Shown here piece after piece: positions 49,792 to 60,887 of a stretch of DNA of 64,000 nt. Origin of the DNA: JAASSS01 sp021767745 (GTDB lineage Bacteria; Pseudomonadota; Gammaproteobacteria; UBA5335); contig JAXHVN010000050.1 in NCBI GenBank assembly GCA_034189165.1, positions 124,001 through 188,000 of the forward strand, given 5' to 3'. Numbering within the stretch: the stretch's first letter is position 1; each line of letters opens with the position of its first letter. A model generated the notes under the pieces. The model made no database searches. It worked only from the letters and a program-made list of their open reading frames with translations, and was not told the DNA's origin. Made by a program: the position numbers and the translations under genes.

Positions 49792-50750
49792 GGTATTCGC
49801 GGATCGTGGCGACCGGCCATTACCTGCCGGAGCGCGTTCTGACCAACGACGAGCTCGAGCGGATGGTCGAGACGAGCGATGCCTGGATCCGCGCCCGGAC
49901 CGGCATCCGGCAGCGCCACATCGCCGCGCCGACCGAATCGGTGGCAGGCATGGGGGAGCGGGCGAGCCGCATGGCGCTCGAGACCGCGGGGTTGGCTGCC
50001 GAGGACATCGACCTGATCGTGATGGGGACGACCACACCCGATCAGGTCTTCCCCAACAGCGCCGTGATCATGCAGGAGCGCCTGGGTGTCGCCGGCATTC
50101 CCGCCTTCAGTCTGGAGGCGGCCTGCAGCGGGTTCATCTACGCCCTGGCAGTCGCGGACAACTTCATCCGTGCCGGCTCGGCCGGTCGGGTGCTGGTGGT
50201 CGGGGCGGAGAAGATGTCCAGCATCGTCGACTGGAACGACCGCTCGACCTGCGTGCTGTTCGGGGACGGGGCGGGGGCAGTGATCCTCGAACACACGCAG
50301 ACGCCCGGCATCCTCGATACGCGGCTGCACGCCGATGGGCGCTACAAGGACCTGCTGCAGTTTCCTTCCGGCATCGCGTCGAGCAAAGCCCGCATCGCCG
50401 AGGATGCGTTGCAGATGAAGGGCAGCGAGGTCTTCCGCGTGGCGGTCGCCAAGCTCGGTGAGGAAATCGTCGAGACGCTGGCGCGACACGATCTTGACGG
50501 CAACGCCGTCGACTGGCTCGTGCCGCACCAGGCAAACGCCCGCATCATCAGCGCCATCGCGCGCCGGCTCGATCTGCCGATGGAGCGGGTGGTGCTGACC
50601 GTCGGCGAACACGGCAATACCTCTTCGGCCTCCGTGCCCCTGGCGCTCGATCTGGCCATCCGCGACGGCCGCATCCAGCGCGGCGACCTCCTGCTGCTCG
50701 AAGCCTTCGGCGGCGGATTCACCTGGGGTTCGGCGCTGGTCCGCTACTGA
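49788..50750 (+). CDS. fabH: 3-oxoacyl-ACP synthase III
   Basis: The 320-residue enzyme condenses acetyl-CoA with malonyl-ACP to start fatty acid synthesis. The catalytic triad is visible: Cys113 in LEAACSGFIYAL, His in LVPHQANARII, and Asn in GEHGNTSSASVPLAL. The cluster stops here: fabD, fabG and acpP, which usually follow, are replaced by clpS-clpA. An ORF-free gap of 111 bases separates it from clpS. Confidence 0.96.
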   Translation: MRYSRIVATGHYLPERVLTNDELERMVETSDAWIRARTGIRQRHIAAPTESVAGMGERASRMALETAGLAAEDIDLIVMGTTTPDQVFPNSAVIMQERLGVAGIPAFSLEAACSGFIYALAVADNFIRAGSAGRVLVVGAEKMSSIVDWNDRSTCVLFGDGAGAVILEHTQTPGILDTRLHADGRYKDLLQFPSGIASSKARIAEDALQMKGSEVFRVAVAKLGEEIVETLARHDLDGNAVDWLVPHQANARIISAIARRLDLPMERVVLTVGEHGNTSSASVPLALDLAIRDGRIQRGDLLLLEAFGGGFTWGSALVRY

Positions 50751-50861
50751 CCCTGCCGGTCGGCCTTTAAAAGCCCGGGCCGCCTCTGCACAATGCCTGA
50801 TACGGCCCCCCTTGGGCCGTGCCGCGCTGTGTCATTCGTCCGATCCGTATCCGAGTGACTT

Positions 50862-51182
50862 ATGGTCCATGACAACGATCCGGCTGGCGTCCACGACGGT
50901 GCGCTGGAGGCCGAGCGGCCGAAGCTCAAGCCGCCGCCGCGCTACAAGGTGGTCATGCTGAACGATGACTACACGCCGATGGAATTTGTGGTACACGTAT
51001 TGCAAGCCTTTTTCGCGATGTCACGCAGCAAGGCCACCCAGGTCATGCTGCAGGTGCATACGAAGGGGCGTGCGATCTGCGGGGTGTATACCGCCGAGAT
51101 TGCGGAGACGAAGGTTTCCCAGGTCAATGAGTTTGCGCGGAAGCACCAGCATCCACTGCTGTGCTCCGTGGAAGAAGCCTGA
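50862..51182 (+). CDS. clpS: ATP-dependent Clp protease adaptor ClpS
   Basis: The 106-residue protein has an acidic flexible N-terminal tail followed by the ClpS core: KPPPRYKVVMLNDDYTPMEFVVHVLQAFFAMSRSKATQVMLQVHTKGRAICGVYTAEIAETKVSQVNEFA. The DDYTPMEFV segment and the following Met line the N-degron pocket. It delivers N-end-rule substrates to ClpAP; the neighbouring aat gene makes such substrates. clpA follows after 75 bases. Confidence 0.97.
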   Translation: MVHDNDPAGVHDGALEAERPKLKPPPRYKVVMLNDDYTPMEFVVHVLQAFFAMSRSKATQVMLQVHTKGRAICGVYTAEIAETKVSQVNEFARKHQHPLLCSVEEA

Positions 51183-51257
51183 GCGGAGCAGGACGCACGG
51201 CAACGCCTACCAACGGATTACCGGGACTTGCGGCTTCGTGGCGACAAGGTGAGGGCA

Positions 51258-53504
51258 ATGCTGAGTAAAGAGCTCGAATACACCATCAACATGGCGTTCA
51301 GCGAGGCGCGCGAGAAACACCACGAGTTCATCACCGTCGAGCACCTGCTGCTGGCCCTGCTCGACAACTCGATGGTCGCCGAGGTGCTGAAGGTCTGTGG
51401 GGCCGACCTCGACGTGCTCGCCAAGGAGCTGCGCGAGTTCATCGACACGCATACCCCGGTGGTGGACGGCCGGGAGACGCACGAGGTGCAGCCGACGCTT
51501 GGCTTCCAGCGGGTGCTGCAGCGGGCCTTCTTTCATGTCCAGTCCGCCGGCAAGAAGGAAGTCACCGCCATCAACGTGCTGGTGGCGATTTTCAGCGAGC
51601 AGGAGGCGCATGCCGTCTACCTGCTGAACCAGCAGTCGGTGACGCGGCTGGATGTGGTGAACTATATCTCCCACGGCATCGGTCAAACAGACGACCGCGA
51701 AGAGCGCGAGGGGCGTACCGGCGAGAGCCGCAGCGTCGACAAGGACGATGCCGACAGTCCGCTGGAGCTGTATGCGACCAACCTCAACCTCAAGGCGCGC
51801 AAGGGCCAGATCGACCCGCTGATCGGCCGCGAGGCGGAGATCGAGCGGGTGGTGCAGGTGCTGTGCCGGCGGCGCAAGAACAATCCGCTGCTGGTGGGTG
51901 AGGCTGGAGTCGGCAAGACCGCCATTGCCGAGGGCCTGGCCTGGCTGATCACCGAGGGCAGGGTACCGGAGGTGCTGGCCGACAGCACGATCTATGCGCT
52001 CGACATGGGCAGCCTGGTGGCCGGCACCAAGTATCGCGGCGACTTCGAGAAGCGGCTCAAGGGCATCCTGGCACAGCTCGACAAACAGCCCGGCGCCATC
52101 CTGTTCATCGATGAGATTCACACCGTGATCGGCGCGGGCGCAGCCTCCGGCGGGGTCATGGACGCCTCGAACCTGCTCAAGCCGATGCTGGCATCCGGCA
52201 GCCTGAAGTGCATCGGTTCAACGACCTACCAGGAATATCGCGGCATCTTCGAGAAAGACAGGGCGCTGGCGCGGCGTTTCCAGAAGATCGATGTGCACGA
52301 GCCGACGGTCGAGGAGACCTATCGCATCCTGCGCGGTCTGCAGACCCACTTCGAGAGCCACCACGAGGTGCGCTACACCAGCACGGCACTGCGGGCGGCG
52401 GCGGATCTCTCCTCGCGCTACATCAACGACCGCCACTTGCCGGACAAGGCGATCGACGTGATCGACGAGGCGGGCGCGCAGTTGCGGCTGCGCCCGGCGA
52501 GCCGCCGCAAGAAGACCGTGTCGGTGGGAGATGTGGAGGAGATCGTGGCGAAGTTCGCCCGTATCCCCCCCAAGAGCGTCTCGACCTCCGATCGCGACGT
52601 GCTGCGCAACCTCGAGCGCGACCTGAAGCTGGTGATCTACGGGCAGGACGAGGCCATCGGCACGCTCGCCACCGCGATCAAGCTGTCGCGCTCCGGGCTC
52701 GGCAGCGCCGACAAGCCGATCGGCTCGTTCCTGTTCGCCGGTCCCACCGGCGTCGGCAAGACAGAGGTGACCCGACAGCTGGCGCGGATCATGAACATCG
52801 ACCTGATCCGCTTCGACATGTCCGAGTACATGGAGCGGCATACCGTGTCCCGCCTGATCGGGGCGCCGCCCGGTTATGTTGGCTTCGACCAAGGTGGCCT
52901 GCTGACCGACGCGGTCCTCAAGACCCCGCACGCGGTGGTGCTGCTGGACGAGATCGAGAAGGCGCATCCGGAGGTCTTCAACCTGCTGCTGCAGGTCATG
53001 GATCATGGCACGCTGACGGACAACAATGGCCGCAAGGCAGACTTTCGCAACATCATCCTGATCATGACGACCAACGCCGGGGCGCAGCAGTCGCAGCGTC
53101 GCTCCGTCGGCTTCACGACCCAGGACCACAGCACGGACCAGATGGAGGAGTTGCGCCGGGCGTTTACGCCCGAGTTCCGCAACCGGCTGGATGCGATCGT
53201 GCAGTTCTCCTCACTGGACGAGCGCACCATCGCCAGCGTGGTGGACAAGTTCCTGAGCGAGCTGGAAGTGCAACTGGAAGCGAAGAAGGTCCACCTGGTG
53301 ATCGAGACGCCGGCACGGCACTGGCTCGCCCAGCGCGGCTACGATCCGCAGATGGGCGCGCGGCCGATGAGCCGGGTTATTCAGGAGAGCATCAAGCGGC
53401 CACTGGCCGACGAGATTCTGTTCGGCAGGCTGGTCGACGGCGGCCAAGTGACCGTGCGGGTGATCGACGACAAGCTGGAACTGGAGGTGGCGGAGCTCGC
53501 CTGA
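51258..53504 (+). CDS. clpA: ATP-dependent Clp protease ATPase subunit ClpA
   Basis: The ATG at 51258 (MLSKELEYTINMAFSEAREKHHEFITVEHLLLALLDN) gives 748 residues. An N-terminal Clp repeat domain binds ClpS. Two AAA+ modules follow, with Walker A motifs GEAGVGKTAIAEGLA and GPTGVGKTEVTRQLA and Walker B ILFIDEIHT and VVLLDEIEKAH. The IGF-type ClpP loop is not read unambiguously here (a VGF motif occurs in SQRRSVGF). No M-domain is present, which separates it from ClpB. With ClpP it degrades N-end-rule and other proteins. Confidence 0.96.
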   Translation: MLSKELEYTINMAFSEAREKHHEFITVEHLLLALLDNSMVAEVLKVCGADLDVLAKELREFIDTHTPVVDGRETHEVQPTLGFQRVLQRAFFHVQSAGKKEVTAINVLVAIFSEQEAHAVYLLNQQSVTRLDVVNYISHGIGQTDDREEREGRTGESRSVDKDDADSPLELYATNLNLKARKGQIDPLIGREAEIERVVQVLCRRRKNNPLLVGEAGVGKTAIAEGLAWLITEGRVPEVLADSTIYALDMGSLVAGTKYRGDFEKRLKGILAQLDKQPGAILFIDEIHTVIGAGAASGGVMDASNLLKPMLASGSLKCIGSTTYQEYRGIFEKDRALARRFQKIDVHEPTVEETYRILRGLQTHFESHHEVRYTSTALRAAADLSSRYINDRHLPDKAIDVIDEAGAQLRLRPASRRKKTVSVGDVEEIVAKFARIPPKSVSTSDRDVLRNLERDLKLVIYGQDEAIGTLATAIKLSRSGLGSADKPIGSFLFAGPTGVGKTEVTRQLARIMNIDLIRFDMSEYMERHTVSRLIGAPPGYVGFDQGGLLTDAVLKTPHAVVLLDEIEKAHPEVFNLLLQVMDHGTLTDNNGRKADFRNIILIMTTNAGAQQSQRRSVGFTTQDHSTDQMEELRRAFTPEFRNRLDAIVQFSSLDERTIASVVDKFLSELEVQLEAKKVHLVIETPARHWLAQRGYDPQMGARPMSRVIQESIKRPLADEILFGRLVDGGQVTVRVIDDKLELEVAELA

Positions 53505-53540
53505 CGGGCGGCTCCGGCCGGAACGGATGGGCGGCTTCGC

Positions 53541-53759
53541 TCAGCGCCCGCGATAGACGATCCGGCCCTTGCTGAGGTCGTAAGGGGTCAGCTGCACGGT
53601 GACCTTGTCGCCGGTGAGAATGCGGATGTAGTGCTTGCGCATCTTGCCGGAGATGTGCGCGGTCACTACATGCCCATTGTCCAGCTCGACCCGAAACGTC
53701 GTGTTGGGCAACGTCTCGACGACCTTGCCCTGCATTTCAATCAGATCTTCCTTCGCCAT
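53541..53759 (-). CDS. infA: Translation initiation factor IF-1
   Basis: The 72-residue protein MAKEDLIEMQGKVVETLPNTTFRVELDNGHVVTAHISGKMRKHYIRILTGDKVTVQLTPYDLSKGRIVYRGR is a complete OB-fold IF-1. It binds the 30S A site. It converges on clpA across 36 bases and follows aat on the same strand. The clpS-clpA/infA-aat arrangement is common in gammaproteobacteria. Confidence 0.98.
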   Translation of the reverse strand: MAKEDLIEMQGKVVETLPNTTFRVELDNGHVVTAHISGKMRKHYIRILTGDKVTVQLTPYDLSKGRIVYRGR

Positions 53760-53823
53760 AACCTCTCGTGATGTCGCTGCCGCCCCTGCCGGGGGCGGGG
53801 CGATTTTGCCCAATCGCCGCAAG

Positions 53824-54564
53824 TTAAACAACTTCGGCCGCAAAATGGCGCCGGGGTTCCGCCAGATCGGCATCGAACCGCCAGCGCGCAACCGGTGGCC
53901 GGGCTAGGGCGAGAGCGAGCTGGCGTTCGAACTGGGTGCGAGGGATTTCGCGCGCGCCGAGCCGCGCCAGGTGCGGTGTCAACAGCTGGCAGTCCAGCAG
54001 TGTGAAGTCCCACCGGTACAGCTGCTCGGAGAGCAGCAACAGGGCGATCTTGGAGCCATCCGCTGCGGCGCTGAACATCGACTCGCCGAAGAACGCGCCG
54101 CCCAGCACCGGTCCGTAGAGCCCGCCGATCAGGCGCCCACCGGCCCACACCTCGACCGAGTGCGCATGCCCGGCGCGGTGCAGCTCGAGGTAGGCGCGCC
54201 GCATCTGCGGGCCGAGCCAGGTCTCGCTATGTCCATCGCGCGGCGCCGCGCATCGATCGACCACGTGCTCGAAGCAGCGATCGAAGCTCAGGCGCAGGCT
54301 TGCATCCTGCCGCAGCCGACGTCGGAGCCGCCGCGAAGCGTGCACGGCGCCGGGCACGAACATCGCACGGGGATCCGGCGCCCACCACAGGGTCGGCTCC
54401 CCTTCATTGAACCAGGGGAAGATGCCCCGCCGATAGGCCGCCAGCAGCCAGGGTTCGCGCAGGGCACCCCCGGCAGCCAGCAGGCCGTTGATATCCCGCC
54501 GCGCACGGGCCGTGGGCGGGAACCGGGGCTCGCCGGCGGGGTCGAGCCAGGGGATCGCGGTCAT
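53824..54564 (-). CDS. aat: Leucyl/phenylalanyl-tRNA-protein transferase
   Basis: The start MTAIPWLDPAGEPRFPP at 54564 overlaps the previous stop (ATGA) and gives 246 residues. Family motifs are GLLAAGGALREPWLLAAYRRGIFPWFNEGEPTLWWAPDPRAMF, AGHAHSVEVWAGGRLIGGLYGPVLGGAFFGESMFS and DCQLLTPHLARLGAREIPRTQF. It adds Leu or Phe to proteins with N-terminal Arg or Lys, creating N-degrons recognised by ClpS, whose gene lies nearby. Confidence 0.96.
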   Translation of the reverse strand: MTAIPWLDPAGEPRFPPTARARRDINGLLAAGGALREPWLLAAYRRGIFPWFNEGEPTLWWAPDPRAMFVPGAVHASRRLRRRLRQDASLRLSFDRCFEHVVDRCAAPRDGHSETWLGPQMRRAYLELHRAGHAHSVEVWAGGRLIGGLYGPVLGGAFFGESMFSAAADGSKIALLLLSEQLYRWDFTLLDCQLLTPHLARLGAREIPRTQFERQLALALARPPVARWRFDADLAEPRRHFAAEVV

Positions 54565-55775
54565 TCGCCGGTCGGGGGCTGACGGTCGCGAAACGGACCA
54601 TGCACAGTCATCTGCTGCGCGTAATACTCCACCAGGGGCTGCTCTCGCTGCAGGAAGTCGGCCACGGCCCGGGAGAAGGCCGGGTCGGCGAGATAATGGG
54701 CGGACCAGCTGTAGTGCGGCAGAAAGCCGCGTGCCAGCTTGTGCTCGCCCTGGGTGCCCGGGTCGAACGCGCGCAAGCCATGGGCGATGCAATAGTCGAT
54801 CCCCTGGTAGTAGCAGAGCTCGAAATGCAGGCTGTGATAGTCGGCATCGGCGCCCCAGTGGCGGCCGTAGAGCAGGTCGCCGTCAGCGAACAGGATGGCG
54901 GCCGCGATCAGCCGGCCGTGCCGATGCGCGAGACTCACGATCAGTTGGTCGGACATGGTACGTGTGATCTGCTCGAAGAACGCCTGCGTCATGTAGGGCG
55001 CGCGACCGCGCAGCGCGAAGGTGCTGGCGTACAGCGGATAGATCTCGTGCCAACGATCCGGATCGAGGGCCGCCCCGGTGAGCGTTTGCACCTCGATGCC
55101 CTGTTCGGCCACCCGGCGGCGTTCCCGCCGGATCTTCTTGCGCTTGGCGGCGCTCATGGCGCCGATATAGTCATCGAAGCTGGCGTAGCCGGCATTGTGC
55201 CAGCGGAACTGGCAGGCCTTGCGCAGCAGCAGCCCAGCGGCCGCCATGGCATCGCGGGCCTGCCGGTCGGGAAACAGCACATGCAGCGAGGACAGCCCCT
55301 CCCGGTCCACCTGGGTACACGCCGCTCGCAGCAGGCGTGTCTCGACGGCGGCCTTGGCGTCGTCGTCGGTGTCCGCGGTCAGCAGGCGCGGGCCGGCCAC
55401 CGGCGTGAAGGGGACGGCGCTGACCAGCTTCGGGTAGTAATGACGGCCGGCGCGCTGATAAGCCTCGGCCCAGGCGAAGTCGAAGACGAACTCGCCCATG
55501 GAATGCTGCTTCAGATACAGCGGCATGGCGCCGATCGGTAGCCCGTCGCCTTCGGCCAGCAGGTGCCGGGTGTGCCAGCCGGTGCCAGCGCCCACGCAGC
55601 CCGTCTGCTCCAGCGCCAGCAGGAACTCGTGACGCAGGAAGGGATAGCCGCCGGCGTTCAGACGATTCCAGGCGGCAGGCGTCACCTCGGCCACCGATCG
55701 CAGTTGGCGCACGGCGCAATTCACCTCGCCTCCAGCAGCGACCGCCAGCAGGTTCGATGGGCTTGGCAGCTCCAC
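54561..55775 (-). CDS. DUF482 GNAT-like protein
   Basis: The 404-residue protein shows the DUF482 (peptidogalycan biosynthesis/recognition) pattern: YPFLRHEFLLALEQTGCVGAGTGWHTRHLL, MPLYLKQHSMGEFVFDFAWAEAYQRAGRHYYPKLVSAVPFTPVAGPRLL, KRKKIRRERRRVAEQGIEVQ and ELCYYQGIDYCIAHGLRAFDPGTQGEHKLARGFLP. It has a doubled GNAT-like fold related to FemAB transferases, so an aminoacyl or acyl transfer role is plausible, but no substrate is known. It overlaps aat by four bases and is divergent from ftsK. Confidence 0.85.
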   Translation of the reverse strand: MELPSPSNLLAVAAGGEVNCAVRQLRSVAEVTPAAWNRLNAGGYPFLRHEFLLALEQTGCVGAGTGWHTRHLLAEGDGLPIGAMPLYLKQHSMGEFVFDFAWAEAYQRAGRHYYPKLVSAVPFTPVAGPRLLTADTDDDAKAAVETRLLRAACTQVDREGLSSLHVLFPDRQARDAMAAAGLLLRKACQFRWHNAGYASFDDYIGAMSAAKRKKIRRERRRVAEQGIEVQTLTGAALDPDRWHEIYPLYASTFALRGRAPYMTQAFFEQITRTMSDQLIVSLAHRHGRLIAAAILFADGDLLYGRHWGADADYHSLHFELCYYQGIDYCIAHGLRAFDPGTQGEHKLARGFLPHYSWSAHYLADPAFSRAVADFLQREQPLVEYYAQQMTVHGPFRDRQPPTGE

Positions 55776-55840
55776 CGGGAGATGGCGATCAACGCTTTCT
55801 GCTCATATACTTGAGTCGCATTTCTCACGGAACTTCTCGC

Positions 55841-58191
<2,351 letters not shown>

Positions 58192-58192
<1 letters not shown>

Positions 58193-58812
58193 TGTATATC
58201 CGTCTGCGGCAGCGCTGGCTGCTGCCGATTCTTATCGTGATCTGGGGCCCGGTACCGGCTGCGGGCTCGCCACTGCAGTCGTTCTTCGAGGCGAGCCGGA
58301 CGCTGAGCGGGCAATTCGAACAGGTACTGTTCGATGCCCGCGACAGCGTGCAGGAGCGGTCCACCGGCGCGTTCTGGCTGCAGCGGCCCGGGCAGTTTCG
58401 CTGGGAATATCGCAGTCCGTATCCGCAGACGTTGCTGAGCGACGGCGAGCGCCTGTGGCTGTACGATCCTGATCTCGCCCAGGTCACGGTGCGCCCGCTC
58501 GCCGAGGCGCTCGCCAGCGCACCGGCGGCGCTGCTGACCGGCGAAGGCCTGGTGGCGCAGGCATTCGCCGTGGAGCGGCTGCGCGAGAATGGTGCCGTGA
58601 CCTGGTATGCGCTGACCCCTCGCAGCGATGCCGGGGACTTTCGCCGCGTCGAGCTTGCGCTCGAGGATAACGTGCCGGTGCAGATGATCCTCTACGACAA
58701 CTTCGATCAGCGGACCGTCATTACCTTCAGCCGCCTGCAGGTGAATCAGCCGCTGCCGTCTTCGCGCTTCGAGTTCGAGGCGCCGCCGGGAGTCGAGGTT
58801 GTCGAGGGCTGA
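58192..58812 (+). CDS. lolA: Outer-membrane lipoprotein carrier protein LolA
   Basis: The 206-residue precursor has a signal peptide (MYIRLRQRWLLPILIVIWGPVPAAGS). The mature protein carries the LolA pattern: FFEASRTLSGQFEQVLFDARDSVQERSTGAFWLQRPGQFRWEYRSPYPQTLLSDGERLWLYDPDLAQVTVRPL. It carries lipoproteins across the periplasm from LolCDE to LolB. The ATG overlaps the ftsK stop. ftsK-lolA-rarA-(crcB)-serS order is conserved. Confidence 0.95.
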
Positions 58813-59173
58813 GCGCCGCCGGCGCCTTCTCTGGGGGGCAGGTGGGGTGGCGCTGGTGGGCCTGATCGGCTGGGGATCGCTGATGCCGGCTCCCGCGCCG
58901 GCATCGCCCGGATACACCGATAAGCTGGTGCATCTGACGGCCTACACGGTACTCGCCGGCTGGTGGGCCCTGGGCTGGCGCGGCGCGTTCTGGCCGCTCG
59001 CCATCGGGGTATTCGGCTACGGTGCGCTGCTGGAGGTGTTGCAGACCCTCGGCGGCACGCGCACCGGCTCATGGGGCGATCTGGCAGCCAACGGCGCCGG
59101 CGTCGCGGCCGGCGTGCTCGCTGCGATCCCGTTGCGCCAGCGCATGCGTGGGTCCCGCAGGCCGGACGCATGA
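58799..59173 (+). CDS. VanZ-like small membrane protein
   Basis: The frame begins with a TTG at 58799 inside the end of lolA and gives 124 residues (a later start is possible). It has three to four hydrophobic segments and the VanZ-like pattern YTDKLVHLTAYTVLAGWWALG and GYGALLEVLQTLGGTRTGSWGDLAANGAGVAAG, with a conserved His and Glu in membrane helices. VanZ-like proteins have no proven biochemical role outside teicoplanin resistance. Its stop overlaps the rarA ATG. Confidence 0.78.
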   Translation: MSRAERRRRLLWGAGGVALVGLIGWGSLMPAPAPASPGYTDKLVHLTAYTVLAGWWALGWRGAFWPLAIGVFGYGALLEVLQTLGGTRTGSWGDLAANGAGVAAGVLAAIPLRQRMRGSRRPDA

Positions 59174-60486
59174 GCATCGATCCCCGACCGCTGGCGGAAC
59201 GGATGCGTCCGGCGCAGCTGGCCGAGGTCGCCGGTCAACCGCAGCTGCTCGGCGCCGAGGGGCCCCTGCGTCTGGCACTCGTGGCCGGCAGGCCGCACTC
59301 GCTCATCTTCTGGGGGCCGCCGGGTACCGGCAAGACCACGCTGGCCCGTCTGCTCGCAGCGGAATGGGCGCTGGCTTTCGTCAGCCTTTCGGCGGTGCTC
59401 GATGGCGTGCGCGAGGTGCGGGCGGCGGTGGCACAGGCAGAGGCCGCCCGGGCCTCGACGGGGCAGGGCACGCTGCTGTTCGTTGATGAGGTGCATCGCT
59501 TCAACAAGGCGCAGCAGGATGCCTTTCTGCCGCATGTCGAGCGTGGTGCCATCGTCTTGGTGGGCGCCACCACCGAGAACCCGGCATTCGAGCTCAACGG
59601 CGCGCTGCTCAGCCGCCTGCGGGTCTATCGCCTGCAGCGGCTGGATCGAGAGGCGCTGCAGGCGCTGCTGCGACGCGCCTGGGGTGCCGACGAGGGCCTC
59701 GGTCGGCCGGCGGCCGAGCTCACGGCAGGGGCGCTCGATCTGCTCGCGGATCTGGCCGATGGTGACGCCCGGCGGGCGCTGAATCTGCTGGAGCAGGCAG
59801 CGCTGGAGCAGCCGGGTGCGCTGGATCGCGAAGGCGTGGCGCGTGCGATCGAGGCGCAGCCACTGCTGTTCGACAAGGGTGGCGAGCAGTTCTATGACCA
59901 GATCTCGGCCCTGCACAAGGCGGTGCGGGGGTCGGCGCCCGATGCGGCGCTGTACTGGCTCGCCCGGATGCTCGGCGGCGGTTGCGACCCGCAGTACGTG
60001 GCGCGTCGGCTGGTGCGCATGGCGAGCGAGGATATCGGCAACGCCGACCCGCGAGCGCTGCAGGTCGCGCTCGACGCCTGGGAGGCGCAGGAGCGCCTGG
60101 GCCAGCCGGAGGGCGAGCTCGCCCTTGCACAGGCAGTCGCCTATCTGGCCAGCGTGCCGAAGAGCAACGCGGTCTACCGCGCCTGGCAGGCAGCGCAGGA
60201 CGAGGTTCGCGGGAGCGGCTCGCTGCCCGTGCCGCTGCATCTGCGCAATGCACCCACGGCGCTGGCACGTGCCGAGGGCGCCGGGCGGCGTTATCGCTAT
60301 GCGCACGACGAACCCGAGGGCTACGCCGCCGGCGAGGACTACTTTCCCGCCGGCGTGCGGGCGCGCCGCTACTACGCGCCCGTCGACCGCGGCCTGGAGC
60401 AGCGCATCGCCGAGCGTCTGGCGCGGCTGGCAGCAGCGGATCGGGCCTGGCACGCTCGCGCCGACGACGGATCGTCGGAGCGCTGA
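59170..60486 (+). CDS. rarA: Replication-associated recombination protein RarA (MgsA)
   Basis: The ATG at 59170 overlaps the preceding stop and gives 438 residues. An AAA+ domain is clear: Walker A FWGPPGTGKTTLARLL, Walker B GTLLFVDEVHRFNKAQQDAFLP, sensor 1 VGATTENPAFELNGALLSR, and the RarA C-terminal region (KGGEQFYDQISALHKAVRGSAPDAALYWLARML, RRLVRMASEDIGNADP). It acts at stalled replication forks with SSB. Conserved position between lolA and serS. Confidence 0.95.
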   Translation: MSIDPRPLAERMRPAQLAEVAGQPQLLGAEGPLRLALVAGRPHSLIFWGPPGTGKTTLARLLAAEWALAFVSLSAVLDGVREVRAAVAQAEAARASTGQGTLLFVDEVHRFNKAQQDAFLPHVERGAIVLVGATTENPAFELNGALLSRLRVYRLQRLDREALQALLRRAWGADEGLGRPAAELTAGALDLLADLADGDARRALNLLEQAALEQPGALDREGVARAIEAQPLLFDKGGEQFYDQISALHKAVRGSAPDAALYWLARMLGGGCDPQYVARRLVRMASEDIGNADPRALQVALDAWEAQERLGQPEGELALAQAVAYLASVPKSNAVYRAWQAAQDEVRGSGSLPVPLHLRNAPTALARAEGAGRRYRYAHDEPEGYAAGEDYFPAGVRARRYYAPVDRGLEQRIAERLARLAAADRAWHARADDGSSER

Positions 60487-60491
60487 CGTCG

Positions 60492-60875
60492 ATGACGGAG
60501 CTGGTGTCGCGGCTGGCGTTGGTGGCGCTCGGCGGGGCGGCCGGCGCCCTGGGGCGCTATCTGCTGGTGCTGGCGAGCGCCCGCCTGCTCGATGGTGACT
60601 GGCCGCTCGGCACCTGGCTCGCGAACGTGGTCGGCTCGTTCGTCATCGGTGTGCTCGCCAGCATGTTCGCCCTGCGGGGCGCGCCGGACGGCTGGCGGCT
60701 GCTCTGGATCGTCGGCGTGCTGGGCGGCTTCACGACCTTCTCCAGCTTCTCGCTGGAGACGGTGCTGCTCATCCAGCAACATCAGCTGCTGCGCGCGGGG
60801 GGATATGTCCTCGCCAGCGTAGCGGTCTGTCTGTGCGCGACCTGGCTCGGCATAATGGCCGGCCGCCGATTCTGA
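60492..60875 (+). CDS. crcB: Fluoride ion channel CrcB (Fluc)
   Basis: The 127-residue protein has four membrane segments with the Fluc motifs GGAAGALGRYLL, GTWLANVVGSFVIGVLAS (the conserved Asn) and GGFTTFSSFSLETVLL (the Phe box). It forms a dual-topology dimer that exports fluoride. Start is ATG at 60492, five bases after rarA. No fluoride riboswitch can be present in so short a gap; expression is probably from the upstream operon. Confidence 0.94.
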   Translation: MTELVSRLALVALGGAAGALGRYLLVLASARLLDGDWPLGTWLANVVGSFVIGVLASMFALRGAPDGWRLLWIVGVLGGFTTFSSFSLETVLLIQQHQLLRAGGYVLASVAVCLCATWLGIMAGRRF

Positions 60876-60887
60876 CGGATACTGCCG

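Noticed and set aside
60876..60887. Fluoride riboswitch associated with crcB
   Set aside because: crcB is preceded by only five bases after rarA and followed by twelve before serS, too little for the aptamer.
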